This document shows positions 1 through 5,668 of a stretch of 5,809 bases of DNA, piece after piece. Made by a program: the position numbers and the translations under genes. The first letter of the stretch is position 1. Every line of letters starts with the position of its first letter. The stretch lies in contig JAFGCA010000539.1 of NCBI GenBank assembly GCA_016932895.1, positions 1-5,809 of the forward strand, in the 5' to 3' direction. Under the pieces are notes generated by a model. It made no database searches, was not told the DNA's origin, and was given only the letters and a program-made list of their open reading frames with translations. This stretch comes from Sedimentisphaerales bacterium. Lineage in GTDB: Bacteria > Planctomycetota > Phycisphaerae > Sedimentisphaerales > SG8-4.

Positions 1-6
1 ATCCGT

Positions 7-31
7 CCGAGGAATTTTCGGTTCACCTCGG
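7..31. repeat. Short inverted repeat left of the intron
   Basis: CCGAGG at 7-12 is the exact reverse complement of CCTCGG at 26-31, giving a 6-bp stem with a 13-nt loop. It lies just upstream of the candidate intron 5' end at 46. It could be a hairpin in the 5' exon or part of the intron leader if the intron starts further left. Positions 1-45 contain no recognisable gene. Confidence 0.3.
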
Positions 32-85
32 TAGCCACCCAAGCGGTGCGGCGGGGTAACCGGCCGTGCCGAAGCCTTGGGGTCA

Positions 86-106
86 AGTGACATGAGAGAT
101 GTCACT
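86..106 (+). other. Hairpin in intron leader RNA
   Basis: AGTGACAT (86-93) and ATGTCACT (99-106) form a perfect 8-bp stem closed by a GAGAG loop. It lies in the presumed ribozyme domain I of the truncated group II intron. The stem is seen directly; its role in the ribozyme is inferred. Confidence 0.5.
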
Positions 107-301
107 GCAACCGTGCGGGCCGCAACGCGCGTGAATCCTGAGCAGGCCTCGAAAGTGAAGTCATGGACGCCGACCCGCCTGACTGTCGGGGAAGGCTGCC
201 ATGCGATGGGGCATGTAACCGACCGAGCCCATCGCGGTCCATCGGGGTAGTGGGAGCAGCACGCACGGAAGGTTCTCCGGGCAACGTGGGAGGCCCGGGT
301 C

Positions 302-323
302 GTCGAGGAGTCGCGACCTCGAC
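302..323 (+). other. Hairpin in intron leader RNA
   Basis: GTCGAGG (302-308) pairs with CCTCGAC (317-323) around an 8-nt loop, a perfect 7-bp stem. With the 86-106 hairpin it supports a folded RNA rather than a protein-coding role for the region before 459. Confidence 0.45.
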
Positions 324-458
324 ATCATCGCTTGGATGGTGGACGGCTCGGGAGTCGGAGAGGCCCATAGTACCGAGGAAGCCGCTAACGACGGCCGAGG
401 GAAGGGGCCTTGCTTCGGGTGTGCTTGCAAAGGGACCAAGGGTAGAAGGAGATTGGCG

Positions 459-1046
459 ATGCGCCTGACAACTCCCGAAACGATCCGGCGGCTCCAGCGC
501 AAGTTGTACGTCAAGGCGAAGGCCGAGCCGACCTGCCGATTCCATCAACTCTACGACAAGGTGTACCGGGAAGATGTTCTGGAGCACGCCTACCGACTGG
601 CGAAGAGCCAGAACGGTGCTCCTGGCGTGGATGGGGTGTGTTTTGCGGACATCGCGGCGAGGGGCGAAGGGGATTGGCTGGCGGCTGTGAGAAAGGAGTT
701 GCATGACAAAACATATCGACCGGACCCGGTCCGGCGTGTGACGATCCCCAAGCCGGGCGGTGGTGAGCGACCCCTGGGCATCCCGACGATTCGGGACCGG
801 GTGGTCCAGACCGCTACTAAGCTGATCCTGGAACCTATCTTTGAGGCGGATTTCGTGGAAGAGGCCTATGGTTATCGTCCCCGACGCAGTGCGATCGACG
901 CGGTTCGGGACGTGCACCAGACGCTCTGTGCAGGGTATACGGATGTCGTTGATGCCGATCTGTCGCAATACTTCGACACGATCCCGCATCCGGAGGGTAA
1001 GGCGACGTATTATCGAGACACCGTCGCCCCTGCTCCTGGATCGTGA
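459..1046 (+). pseudogene. Group II intron reverse transcriptase/maturase, truncated
   Basis: This is the N-terminal part of an LtrA-type intron-encoded protein, which normally makes cDNA of the intron and helps it splice. The chosen ATG at 459 has AGGAG 7 bases upstream; the frame is open from 336, but the earlier residues do not look like the family. Visible blocks are the N-terminal helix region (residues 8-50), RT0 with GAPGVDG (53-59), RT1 with IPKPGGGERPLGIPTIRDR (96-114), RT2 with YGYRPRRSAIDAV (137-149), and RT3 with DADLSQYFDTIPH (165-177), where D167 is the first catalytic aspartate. Similarity ends around H177-E179. The last 16 residues are unrelated sequence up to a TGA at 1044. 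The protein lacks the YADD catalytic box, thumb/maturase domain X and the HNH region, so at 195 residues instead of roughly 400 or more it cannot be active. Family assignment is firm; retron or DGR reverse transcriptases fit less well. Confidence 0.9.
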
Positions 1047-1103
1047 CGGCGCTCGGGTTGCCTCCCGGCAGGGCCCTACCTCGGCCACGACGTATCAAGT
1101 CTA
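996..1103. other. Unassigned junction between two element remnants
   Basis: This stretch of about 108 bp lies between the end of reverse transcriptase homology and the stop codon of the IS30-type transposase remnant. It matches neither protein in any frame that I can recognise. It contains a perfect 7-bp inverted repeat, GGCGACG (1001-1007) with CGTCGCC (1022-1028), loop 14 nt. It may hold the 3' flank and terminal repeat of the IS30-type element, but with only one end preserved this cannot be shown here. Confidence 0.35.
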
Positions 1104-1478
1104 TCAGCGTCTGGCGGGCGGCGACAAGGGCGATCCCGACGGGTGGGCGTGGAAGACTTCGGCGGGGCAGTGGAAGCGCAGGCATTTGCGGGGCCAGCGG
1201 TTGAGAGCCTGGACGCAGGAGCGCAGTTGAACTGTGGTGCCTTGGGTCAGATCGGTGTGTTTGGGCAGGTACTGGCGCAGCAGGCCATTGGTGTTCTCGT
1301 TGGTGTCACGTTACCAGGAGTAGTACGGGTGGGCGAAGTAGATCGGCAGGTCGAGTTTGCGTTCCAATTCGAGGGGCCGGGCGAACTCGCGGCCGTTGTC
1401 GAGCGTCAGAGTCTCGAGGTACGGCCGCAGGGCGTCGTGGCAGTAGCCAATCAGAATCCGCATAAGTGTTGCGCTACG
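1104..1478 (-). pseudogene. IS30-family transposase, C-terminal remnant with in-frame stop
   Basis: On the minus strand the codons from 1478 down to the TGA at 1104-1106 read as the end of an IS30-type DDE transposase, which cuts and joins insertion-sequence ends. The diagnostic blocks are TLTLDNGREFA (second catalytic Asp), YFAHPYYSW, then DTNENTNGLLRQYLPK (catalytic Glu) and LNRWPRKCLRFHCPAEVF near the C-terminus. The helix-turn-helix N-terminus and first catalytic Asp are absent: homology starts at about 1478, close to the stop of the neighbouring dehydrogenase gene. In addition, the codon at 1311-1313, between SW and RDTNENTN, is TAA where the family usually has Gln or Glu, while the reading frame stays the same on both sides. 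This is therefore a nonsense mutation, not a frameshift. The gene is dead; a start within this interval was not sought. Confidence 0.87.
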
Positions 1479-1519
1479 ATTTCGCTCTGTTGCGTTGCGG
1501 GAGCGCCGGGAGGGAATGG

Positions 1520-2677
1520 TCAGTCGATGGCCTGCTCGAGAATGGCGGTGAGCTCGTCGTCCTGCAACGCAATCGGGTTGCCTCTCATGCTGCTGGCGTT
1601 TTTGGCCTTGGCGACCGCAGTCGGCAGGTTGTCCTCGGTCAGCCCGTACGCGCGCAGGCCGGGCAGGCTGAAAGTTGCGCACAACTCTTGAGTCCAGGCG
1701 ACGGCGTCGCCAGCGCGTGCGGCCCTGTTTCCGGTGAGGATTCGTCCGATTTCATCGAAGCGGGCCAGGGCGGGGCAATCCGGCTCTCGCTCCTGCAAGG
1801 CGCGTACGTTGGTTTCCATGACGAAGGGAAGCAGCTTGCCGCAGATCACGCCGTGCGGGGCGTCGGTGAGCCCGCCCAACGGTCCGGCGAAACCGTGCAC
1901 GGCGCCGAGCTTGGCATTGGCCAGCGCCAGGCCGCTAAAGAGACTGGCCAGGGCCATGTTCTCTCTCGCGGTGGCGTCACTACCATCGGCGAAGGCCCGC
2001 GCCAGAGACCGGCCCGCCCGCCGAAGCCCCTCGCGGCAGATGCCGTCCGTCAGCGGGTTGGCCTGGTTGGAAACGAACGCTTCGGCGAGTTGGGTCAGGG
2101 CGTCCAGGCCCGTACTGGCGGTCAGCGCCGGCGGCATCGAGTGCGTCAGGAGCGGATCCACCAGCGCCCAGCGCGGCAGCATGAAAGGACCTCTCATGCT
2201 CACCTTGACCCGGTGTTCGGGGACGCCAAGAACTGCGTTGCGTGTGACTTCTGCGCCGGTGCCGGCCGTGGTGGGGATCGCGACATGCGGCGCCGCCGGA
2301 TGCGGGAGGGGCTGGCCCCGGCCCACGACTTCGAGGTAGTCGAGCAGCTCGCCCTCATTGTTCAGCATCGCGGCGGCGACCTTGCCGGTATCGATGACGC
2401 TGCCGCCCCCGCAGGCGATGACGATCTCGCTGCCCGCCTGGCGGGCCGATGCAACCGCGGCCTGCGCCGTCTCGACCGTAGGTTCCCCGGTGACATGGAA
2501 GCTCTGATATGTCACTCCGTGGGCGGTCAACTGCGCGAAGAGGTCGGCGGCCCGCTGCGCGGTGCGGCCGAGCACGACGAACGCACGCTGGCCAACCAAG
2601 GCGGCCAACCGGCCCGCTTCCGCGGCGGTGGCCGGACCGAACACGATCTGCTGCGCTGTGGAAAACTCGAATCTCAT
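1520..2677 (-). CDS. Iron-containing (type III) alcohol dehydrogenase
   Basis: A complete 385-residue member of the iron-type alcohol dehydrogenase family, cytosolic NAD(P)-dependent enzymes that interconvert alcohols and aldehydes or ketones. The N-terminal nucleotide-binding half carries GGGSVIDTGK (90-99) and PTTAGTGAEVT (135-145). The helical metal-binding half carries GLDALTQLAEAF (190-201), AVHGFAGPLGG (259-269) and APHGVICGK (273-281), giving D192, H261 and H275 as metal ligands. The fourth usual ligand, His of DALTH, is Gln196 here. DALTQ occurs in a known subgroup whose members also share the following ANPLTD segment, so this probably marks a subfamily rather than damage. The start at 2677 is chosen because family homology begins with MRFEF; the frame stays open to 2725 but would overlap the upstream gene. 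There is no clear Shine-Dalgarno, so translation is probably coupled to the ABM gene ending 19 bp upstream. The substrate is not readable. Confidence 0.93.
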   Translation of the reverse strand: MRFEFSTAQQIVFGPATAAEAGRLAALVGQRAFVVLGRTAQRAADLFAQLTAHGVTYQSFHVTGEPTVETAQAAVASARQAGSEIVIACGGGSVIDTGKVAAAMLNNEGELLDYLEVVGRGQPLPHPAAPHVAIPTTAGTGAEVTRNAVLGVPEHRVKVSMRGPFMLPRWALVDPLLTHSMPPALTASTGLDALTQLAEAFVSNQANPLTDGICREGLRRAGRSLARAFADGSDATARENMALASLFSGLALANAKLGAVHGFAGPLGGLTDAPHGVICGKLLPFVMETNVRALQEREPDCPALARFDEIGRILTGNRAARAGDAVAWTQELCATFSLPGLRAYGLTEDNLPTAVAKAKNASSMRGNPIALQDDELTAILEQAID

Positions 2678-2696
2678 GGCATTTTTGCCCGGACGA

Positions 2697-3014
2697 TCAG
2701 GCGCGATAGTCCCAGCCGTCCTCATCGGGAAAGACGGGGGCGTACTTGACGCTGCTGCGCGGCTCGGCCATCATCTCGGCCACCGCGTCCCGCCATTTCT
2801 GGTAGTGTGCCGTTTTCTTGTGCCGCGCCGGGTCGTCGGCGGTCCGGTAGACCTCGACCAGAACGAACCGGGTCGGGTCGTCCTGCTGCTGGATAACGTC
2901 GAAGCGGGCCACGCCCGGCTCGCGGACGCTCTGCTGTGCGTTCTCCAGCGTCGCGGCGCGAAACGCGTCGACCTGATCCACCTTGACGCGAACGTGTACA
3001 TGGACGATCAACAT
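2697..3014 (-). CDS. ABM-domain (LsrG/YgiN-like) small enzyme
   Basis: A 105-residue protein of the antibiotic biosynthesis monooxygenase (ABM) superfamily, small dimeric ferredoxin-like alpha+beta barrels. The pattern resembles LsrG: an N-terminal strand [11 protein letters not shown], a helix with [20 protein letters not shown], the strand [21 protein letters not shown], then the [19 protein letters not shown] helix and a short C-terminal tail. Members include quinone-forming monooxygenases and the AI-2 processing isomerase LsrG, so the exact reaction is open; no flavin or metal motif is expected. The start at 3014 is fixed by a perfect SD (AAGGAGG) just upstream and by the family N-terminus, although the frame is open to 3128. 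It is the first gene of a two-gene operon with the iron-type alcohol dehydrogenase. That suggests both act on the same small carbonyl metabolite, for example in sugar or aromatic breakdown (inference). Confidence 0.9.
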   Translation of the reverse strand: MLIVHVHVRVKVDQVDAFRAATLENAQQSVREPGVARFDVIQQQDDPTRFVLVEVYRTADDPARHKKTAHYQKWRDAVAEMMAEPRSSVKYAPVFPDEDGWDYRA

Positions 3015-3019
3015 GAGTG

Positions 3020-3026
3020 CCTCCTT
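3020..3026 (-). promoter_or_regulatory. Strong Shine-Dalgarno of the ABM gene
   Basis: On the minus strand AAGGAGG lies 5 bases before the ATG at 3014. It settles the start of the ABM gene against the longer open frame to 3128. Confidence 0.8.
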
Positions 3027-3049
3027 ACTGATGTCAACACGGTTGAGGC

Positions 3050-3078
3050 AGTCTACCATACTCATGCCCCGCACGCAA
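3050..3078 (-). promoter_or_regulatory. Candidate sigma-70 promoter for the ABM-dehydrogenase operon
   Basis: On the minus strand TTGCGT (3078-3073) and TAGACT (3055-3050) are separated by exactly 17 bp and lie 36 bp before the ABM start codon. The -10 matches the TATAAT consensus at four positions and the -35 mainly at its TTG. Spacing and location are good and the match is moderate. Confidence 0.4.
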
Positions 3079-3121
3079 CGGAGCACGCAATCGCAAACGA
3101 GACCTCGCGGCCGGGGGTGCA

Positions 3122-3150
3122 TTGACAACGGGCGGCGTTTCTGGTATCAC
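3122..3150 (+). promoter_or_regulatory. Candidate sigma-70 promoter for the RNase HII-like/AI-2E operon
   Basis: A perfect -35 TTGACA (3122-3127) is followed after exactly 17 bp by TATCAC (3145-3150), four of six to the -10 consensus. Transcription would start near 3157, leaving a leader of about 80 nt before the ATG at 3238. The palindrome CGGTACCG (3151-3158) sits over the expected start point and could be an operator, though it is short. The promoter faces away from the minus-strand one at 3050-3078, so the 223-bp gap 3015-3237 is a divergent control region. Confidence 0.55.
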
Positions 3151-3237
3151 CGGTACCGATGGCAGCGACCTCGCGAAGGGCGGAGGTTTGCGTTGCCGCA
3201 GTTGACCGGAACGTCCAGGGAAGGTGAGGCAGCATCT

Positions 3238-4197
3238 ATGGCAATTTTGGCGGGCATCGATGAGGCCGGCTTCGGCCCACTTCTCGGTCCGCTGGTCGTT
3301 TCTGCGAGCGTATTCACTGTGGAGCCGGCGCTGCTCAAGGCGGATTTGTGGCAGAAGCTCAGGCGCAGTGTCGGCAAGACGCGCCAGCACCTCGCCGGTC
3401 GGCTGCTCATTACCGACAGCAAGAAGGCCTACGACCGGGCCACGGGGCTCGGCCACCTGGAGCGAACCGTCCTGGCGGCGCTGCGGGCGCTGGGCCGGGA
3501 GCCGTCGAATCTGAGCGAGCTTCTGGCGCTGCTGTGTCCGGACTGCCTGACGCGGTTGTCGCAATACGCCTGGTACCGGGAAGTGCAGGAGCAGCCGCTG
3601 GGGGGCGGTCGAGCCGATCTGAGGATCGCCGCGCAGGTGTTTGCCGACGATCTGGAAGCCCGGCACATGCGGCTGGTGCGCCTCGGCAGTTGCTGCCTGG
3701 ACGTCGGTCACTACAACACGATGGTCGGCCAGGTGAAGAACAAGTCGCAGGTGCTGTTCATTGCGGCGGCGCGGCTGATCCAGGACATTCTGGACGAATG
3801 CAGCGACGAGACGATCCACATCCTGATTGACAGGCACGGGGGGCGCGTCCATTATCGTGACGGCCTGATGCGCAGCTTCGCGGACATGGATTTGCGTATC
3901 GTGCATGAGAGCAAGGAAGGCAGCGTCTATGAGTTGCGGTCGCCTTCGCGACTGGTGCGCCTGACCTTCCGGGTCAAGGCCGACGGGCATTATCTGCCGG
4001 TCGCGCTGGCGTCCATGGTCAGCAAGTACGTGCGGGAGTTGCTGATGCAGTGCATCAACCGGTACTTCCTCGGCCTCGACGCGGGCCTTACGCCCACCGC
4101 CGGGTACTGGCAGGACGGCCTGCGATTTGTGGATGAGTTGCGCACGCGTCTGCCGCATTTGGAGATCGATCCTCATCAGTTGATCCGATGCCGTTAA
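3238..4197 (+). CDS. RNase HII-like protein, divergent (GFG motif)
   Basis: A 319-residue protein with the RNase H fold signature of type 2 enzymes, which cut RNA in RNA-DNA hybrids. GIDEAGFGPLLGPLVVSA (6-23) matches motif I and supplies acidic D8 and E9; DSKK (60-63) matches motif II; LIDRHGG supplies D198; VKADGHYLPVALASMVSKY (246-264) aligns with the VKGD...AAASIxAK block of RNase HII, and E267 stands where the last catalytic Asp normally sits. PTAGYW (286-291) resembles the C-terminal GYGT region. Oddities: the substrate-reading GRG motif is GFG; the acidic set is D-E-D-E; a segment of roughly 40 residues (205-245) is inserted before the VKAD block; and the total exceeds the usual 200-230 residues. 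The start at 3238 places GIDEAG right after the N-terminus; an AAGGTGA about 10 bases upstream is a fair SD. The first gene of a two-gene operon. The fold is confident, the activity is not: it may be a specialised paralogue rather than the housekeeping enzyme. Confidence 0.82.
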   Translation: MAILAGIDEAGFGPLLGPLVVSASVFTVEPALLKADLWQKLRRSVGKTRQHLAGRLLITDSKKAYDRATGLGHLERTVLAALRALGREPSNLSELLALLCPDCLTRLSQYAWYREVQEQPLGGGRADLRIAAQVFADDLEARHMRLVRLGSCCLDVGHYNTMVGQVKNKSQVLFIAAARLIQDILDECSDETIHILIDRHGGRVHYRDGLMRSFADMDLRIVHESKEGSVYELRSPSRLVRLTFRVKADGHYLPVALASMVSKYVRELLMQCINRYFLGLDAGLTPTAGYWQDGLRFVDELRTRLPHLEIDPHQLIRCR

Positions 4198-4207
4198 GGG
4201 ATTTCGT

Positions 4208-5548
4208 ATGGCGCATGAGAGCAAAGAGCAAAACTATTTGATCACGATCTCTCTGGTGATTTTGGCCTTCGTGGCGCTGGCCGTGACGCTCGTGTATACG
4301 CGCACCGTCATGATCCCCTTTGTCGTGGCCCTGTTCATCGTTTCGCTCGTCTCGCCCGTGCAGGATTTCCAGGTAAAGCGCTTGCGCTTCCCGCGCGTCA
4401 TGGCCTCTATCGTGACACTGCTGGTCGTGTTCTTTTTTGTAGCGCTGGTCTCGGTGCTGGTGGCCTTTACCATCGACACCACGGTGTCCACGGCCAAGGA
4501 CTACAGCGCCAGCATGGCCTACGTGGCGAACCTGGCCTTGACGCCGCTGGAGATCATTTACCAGGAAGAGGCTCCCGCCGAGCCGCAGGCGCCGAACGAG
4601 CCGGGGCCGAGTTCCGGGCCGGTTTCCGTGGCTTCTGATCAGCCGAGCGAAGAGCCCGAGGAACAGGGGGCGAAGAAGAGTCCCTGGCTGCAAACATCGC
4701 TGCTCGGGCGGGCACCATCGGATCCGAACAAGGCGCACACGTTCACCGCGCCCCCGTTGCCTCCGCCAGCGTCGAGTCAGACCCTTCCGGGTGCCAACGG
4801 CACGGCCGTGGGAGATCCGAACAAACCCGCCGCGGCCAAGCAGCCCCGAAAGCTCGATACGAGAAAGCTCGTCCTGGATTTGCAGAAGCACATGTTCAAC
4901 ATTCTCACCAAATCGGTGGGGACCATCTTCGGATTGATCTCGGGCGTCTTCTTCGTCATCATCTTCGTGATGTTCCTCGTGGTGGGACACGATCCGTACA
5001 GGACGCACTCCGAGGTCTACGTCAACATTGTAAAGAAGGTGCGCCGGTACGTTGGGACCAAGGTTGCCATTTCCCTCGTGACGGGAATCCTCGTCTGGGT
5101 GGCGCTGCGGCGGCTGGGCCTGCCGCTGGCGAACGTCTTCGGCATCCTGGCTTTTCTCCTGAACTTCATCCCGTCGATTGGCTCGATCGTTTCCACGCTG
5201 CTGCCGATCCCGGTCGCCGTGGCCACCTTTCGGGGCGAGACCGCCGACGGGGCCGTCGTCGTGTACTGGGGCACCGTCCTGCTCGTGGTCGGCGTCCCCG
5301 GGCTCGTCCAGATGATCATGGGCAACGTGATCGAGCCGAAGCTGATGGGCGAGGGTCTGAACCTGCACCCCGTGACAGTGCTGCTGGCGCTGTCGTTCTG
5401 GGGCCTGCTCTGGGGCATCGTGGGCATGTTTCTGGCCGCGCCGATCACCGCGGCGATTCGGATCGTGTTCCTGCAATTCGAAACGCTCCGGCCCATCGGC
5501 AATCTCCTCGCCGGGGATTTCACGAAACGGCAGCCGGTGTTGAAGTAG
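4208..5548 (+). CDS. AI-2E family transporter-like membrane protein with long insertion
   Basis: A 446-residue polytopic inner-membrane protein of the AI-2E (TqsA/YdiK/PerM) family, whose members export AI-2 or exchange cations and whose substrate here is unknown. Hydrophobic segments lie at about 11-30, 34-49, 65-89, 238-260, 284-300, 306-320, 326-340, 348-371 and 389-420. Family signatures are NFIPSIGSIVS (319-329) and NVIEPKLMGEGLNLHPVTV (373-391) followed by LSFWGLLWGIVGMFLAAPI (395-413). The unusual part is residues about 118-215, between the third and fourth hydrophobic segments: a charged, Pro/Glu/Ser-rich low-complexity stretch with two copies of DPNK (172-175, 203-206). Family members are usually about 350 residues and lack such a stretch. 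The ATG at 4208 is 10 bp after the RNase HII-like gene's stop, with AAGGGA as a weak SD, so the two are co-transcribed. Confidence 0.92.
   Translation: MAHESKEQNYLITISLVILAFVALAVTLVYTRTVMIPFVVALFIVSLVSPVQDFQVKRLRFPRVMASIVTLLVVFFFVALVSVLVAFTIDTTVSTAKDYSASMAYVANLALTPLEIIYQEEAPAEPQAPNEPGPSSGPVSVASDQPSEEPEEQGAKKSPWLQTSLLGRAPSDPNKAHTFTAPPLPPPASSQTLPGANGTAVGDPNKPAAAKQPRKLDTRKLVLDLQKHMFNILTKSVGTIFGLISGVFFVIIFVMFLVVGHDPYRTHSEVYVNIVKKVRRYVGTKVAISLVTGILVWVALRRLGLPLANVFGILAFLLNFIPSIGSIVSTLLPIPVAVATFRGETADGAVVVYWGTVLLVVGVPGLVQMIMGNVIEPKLMGEGLNLHPVTVLLALSFWGLLWGIVGMFLAAPITAAIRIVFLQFETLRPIGNLLAGDFTKRQPVLK
4721..4824 (+). repeat. DPNK-coding direct repeat inside the AI-2E insertion
   Basis: GATCCGAACAA occurs at 4721-4731 and again at 4814-4824, 93 bp apart and in the same frame. 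The two copies encode S-DPNK-A and G-DPNK-P within the proline-rich insertion. Eleven identical bases suggest a recent local duplication or selection for the motif; the surrounding bases have diverged. Confidence 0.5.
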
Positions 5549-5565
5549 CGCGCCGCGCGGCGCGT
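5548..5565 (+). terminator. GC hairpin after the AI-2E gene
   Basis: CGCGCC (5549-5554) and GGCGCG (5559-5564) form a 6-bp all-GC stem with a GCGC loop, extended by a G-U pair at 5548/5565. It begins at the last base of the stop codon. No T-run follows, so intrinsic termination is only possible; it may instead act as a 3' RNA-stabilising stem. Confidence 0.4.
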
Positions 5566-5627
5566 CACCGACGTACGGATGTTCTCGTGACATGTGTCTC
5601 GTACTCCGCCTACGCGTGGAACTTTCC

Positions 5628-5654
5628 CGGCCGGCGCGAACACGGCGCCGGTCG
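5628..5654 (-). terminator. GC hairpin after the rubrerythrin-like gene
   Basis: CCGGCGC (5631-5637) pairs with GCGCCGG (5645-5651), and three further pairs including one G-U extend the stem to 10 bp at 5628/5654, loop 7 nt. Read on the minus strand it lies 14 bp after the stop codon at 5669. No clear T-run follows. It fits a terminator or transcript-end stem for the convergent gene. The rest of the 5549-5668 spacer shows nothing else. Confidence 0.45.
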
Positions 5655-5668
5655 CGATCCCGGCATCC

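Larger units (their letters stand above)
46..995 (+). mobile_element. Group II intron, 5' part only (3' end lost)
   Basis: A GTGCG motif at 46-50 fits the GUGYG consensus for group II intron 5' ends. It is followed by about 400 bp that read poorly as protein but hold several strong hairpins (86-106, 200-215, 302-323) and a possible long-range pairing of AGCCTT (73-78) with AAGGCT (192-197). This is as expected for the ribozyme domains I-III that precede the intron-encoded protein. The reverse transcriptase gene at 459 then begins, as in domain IV of such introns. Homology stops near 990-995, and no domain V, domain VI or 3' splice site follows, so the element cannot splice or move by itself. 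The 5' boundary is inferred from the motif only; the intron could begin somewhat further left. Confidence 0.6.

Noticed and set aside
336..458. Earlier start for the reverse transcriptase
   Set aside because: The first 41 residues are unlike the family, and the ATG at 459 has a well-placed AGGAG.
459..995. Retron or diversity-generating reverse transcriptase (novel defence or hypermutation system)
   Set aside because: The N-terminal block and RT0-RT3 wording match group II intron proteins, the gene is truncated, and no msr/msd or template/variable repeat is visible.
102..1088. 328-codon open frame on the minus strand across the intron
   Set aside because: It is antisense to the recognised reverse transcriptase and ribozyme region, is Arg/Pro/Ser-rich and has no family resemblance; a GC-driven shadow.
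1311..1313. Frameshift in the IS30-type transposase
   Set aside because: Codon-by-codon reading shows both halves share one frame; the break is an in-frame TAA.
1466..2749. 427-codon plus-strand frame opposite the dehydrogenase
   Set aside because: It mirrors the high-GC codon pattern of the iron-type dehydrogenase and shows no domain of its own.
2983..3237. N-terminal extension of the RNase HII-like protein starting at 2983
   Set aside because: It would overlap the ABM gene start and the promoter at 3122-3150; family homology begins only at the ATG at 3238.
3034..4224. 396-codon minus-strand frame opposite the RNase HII-like gene
   Set aside because: Its sequence is Arg/Gln/His-rich and lacks motifs, while the plus strand shows clear RNase HII motifs.
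4088..5593. 501-codon minus-strand frame opposite the AI-2E gene
   Set aside because: It is a His/Arg/Asp/Gln-rich reversal of hydrophobic codons, typical of antisense to a membrane protein.
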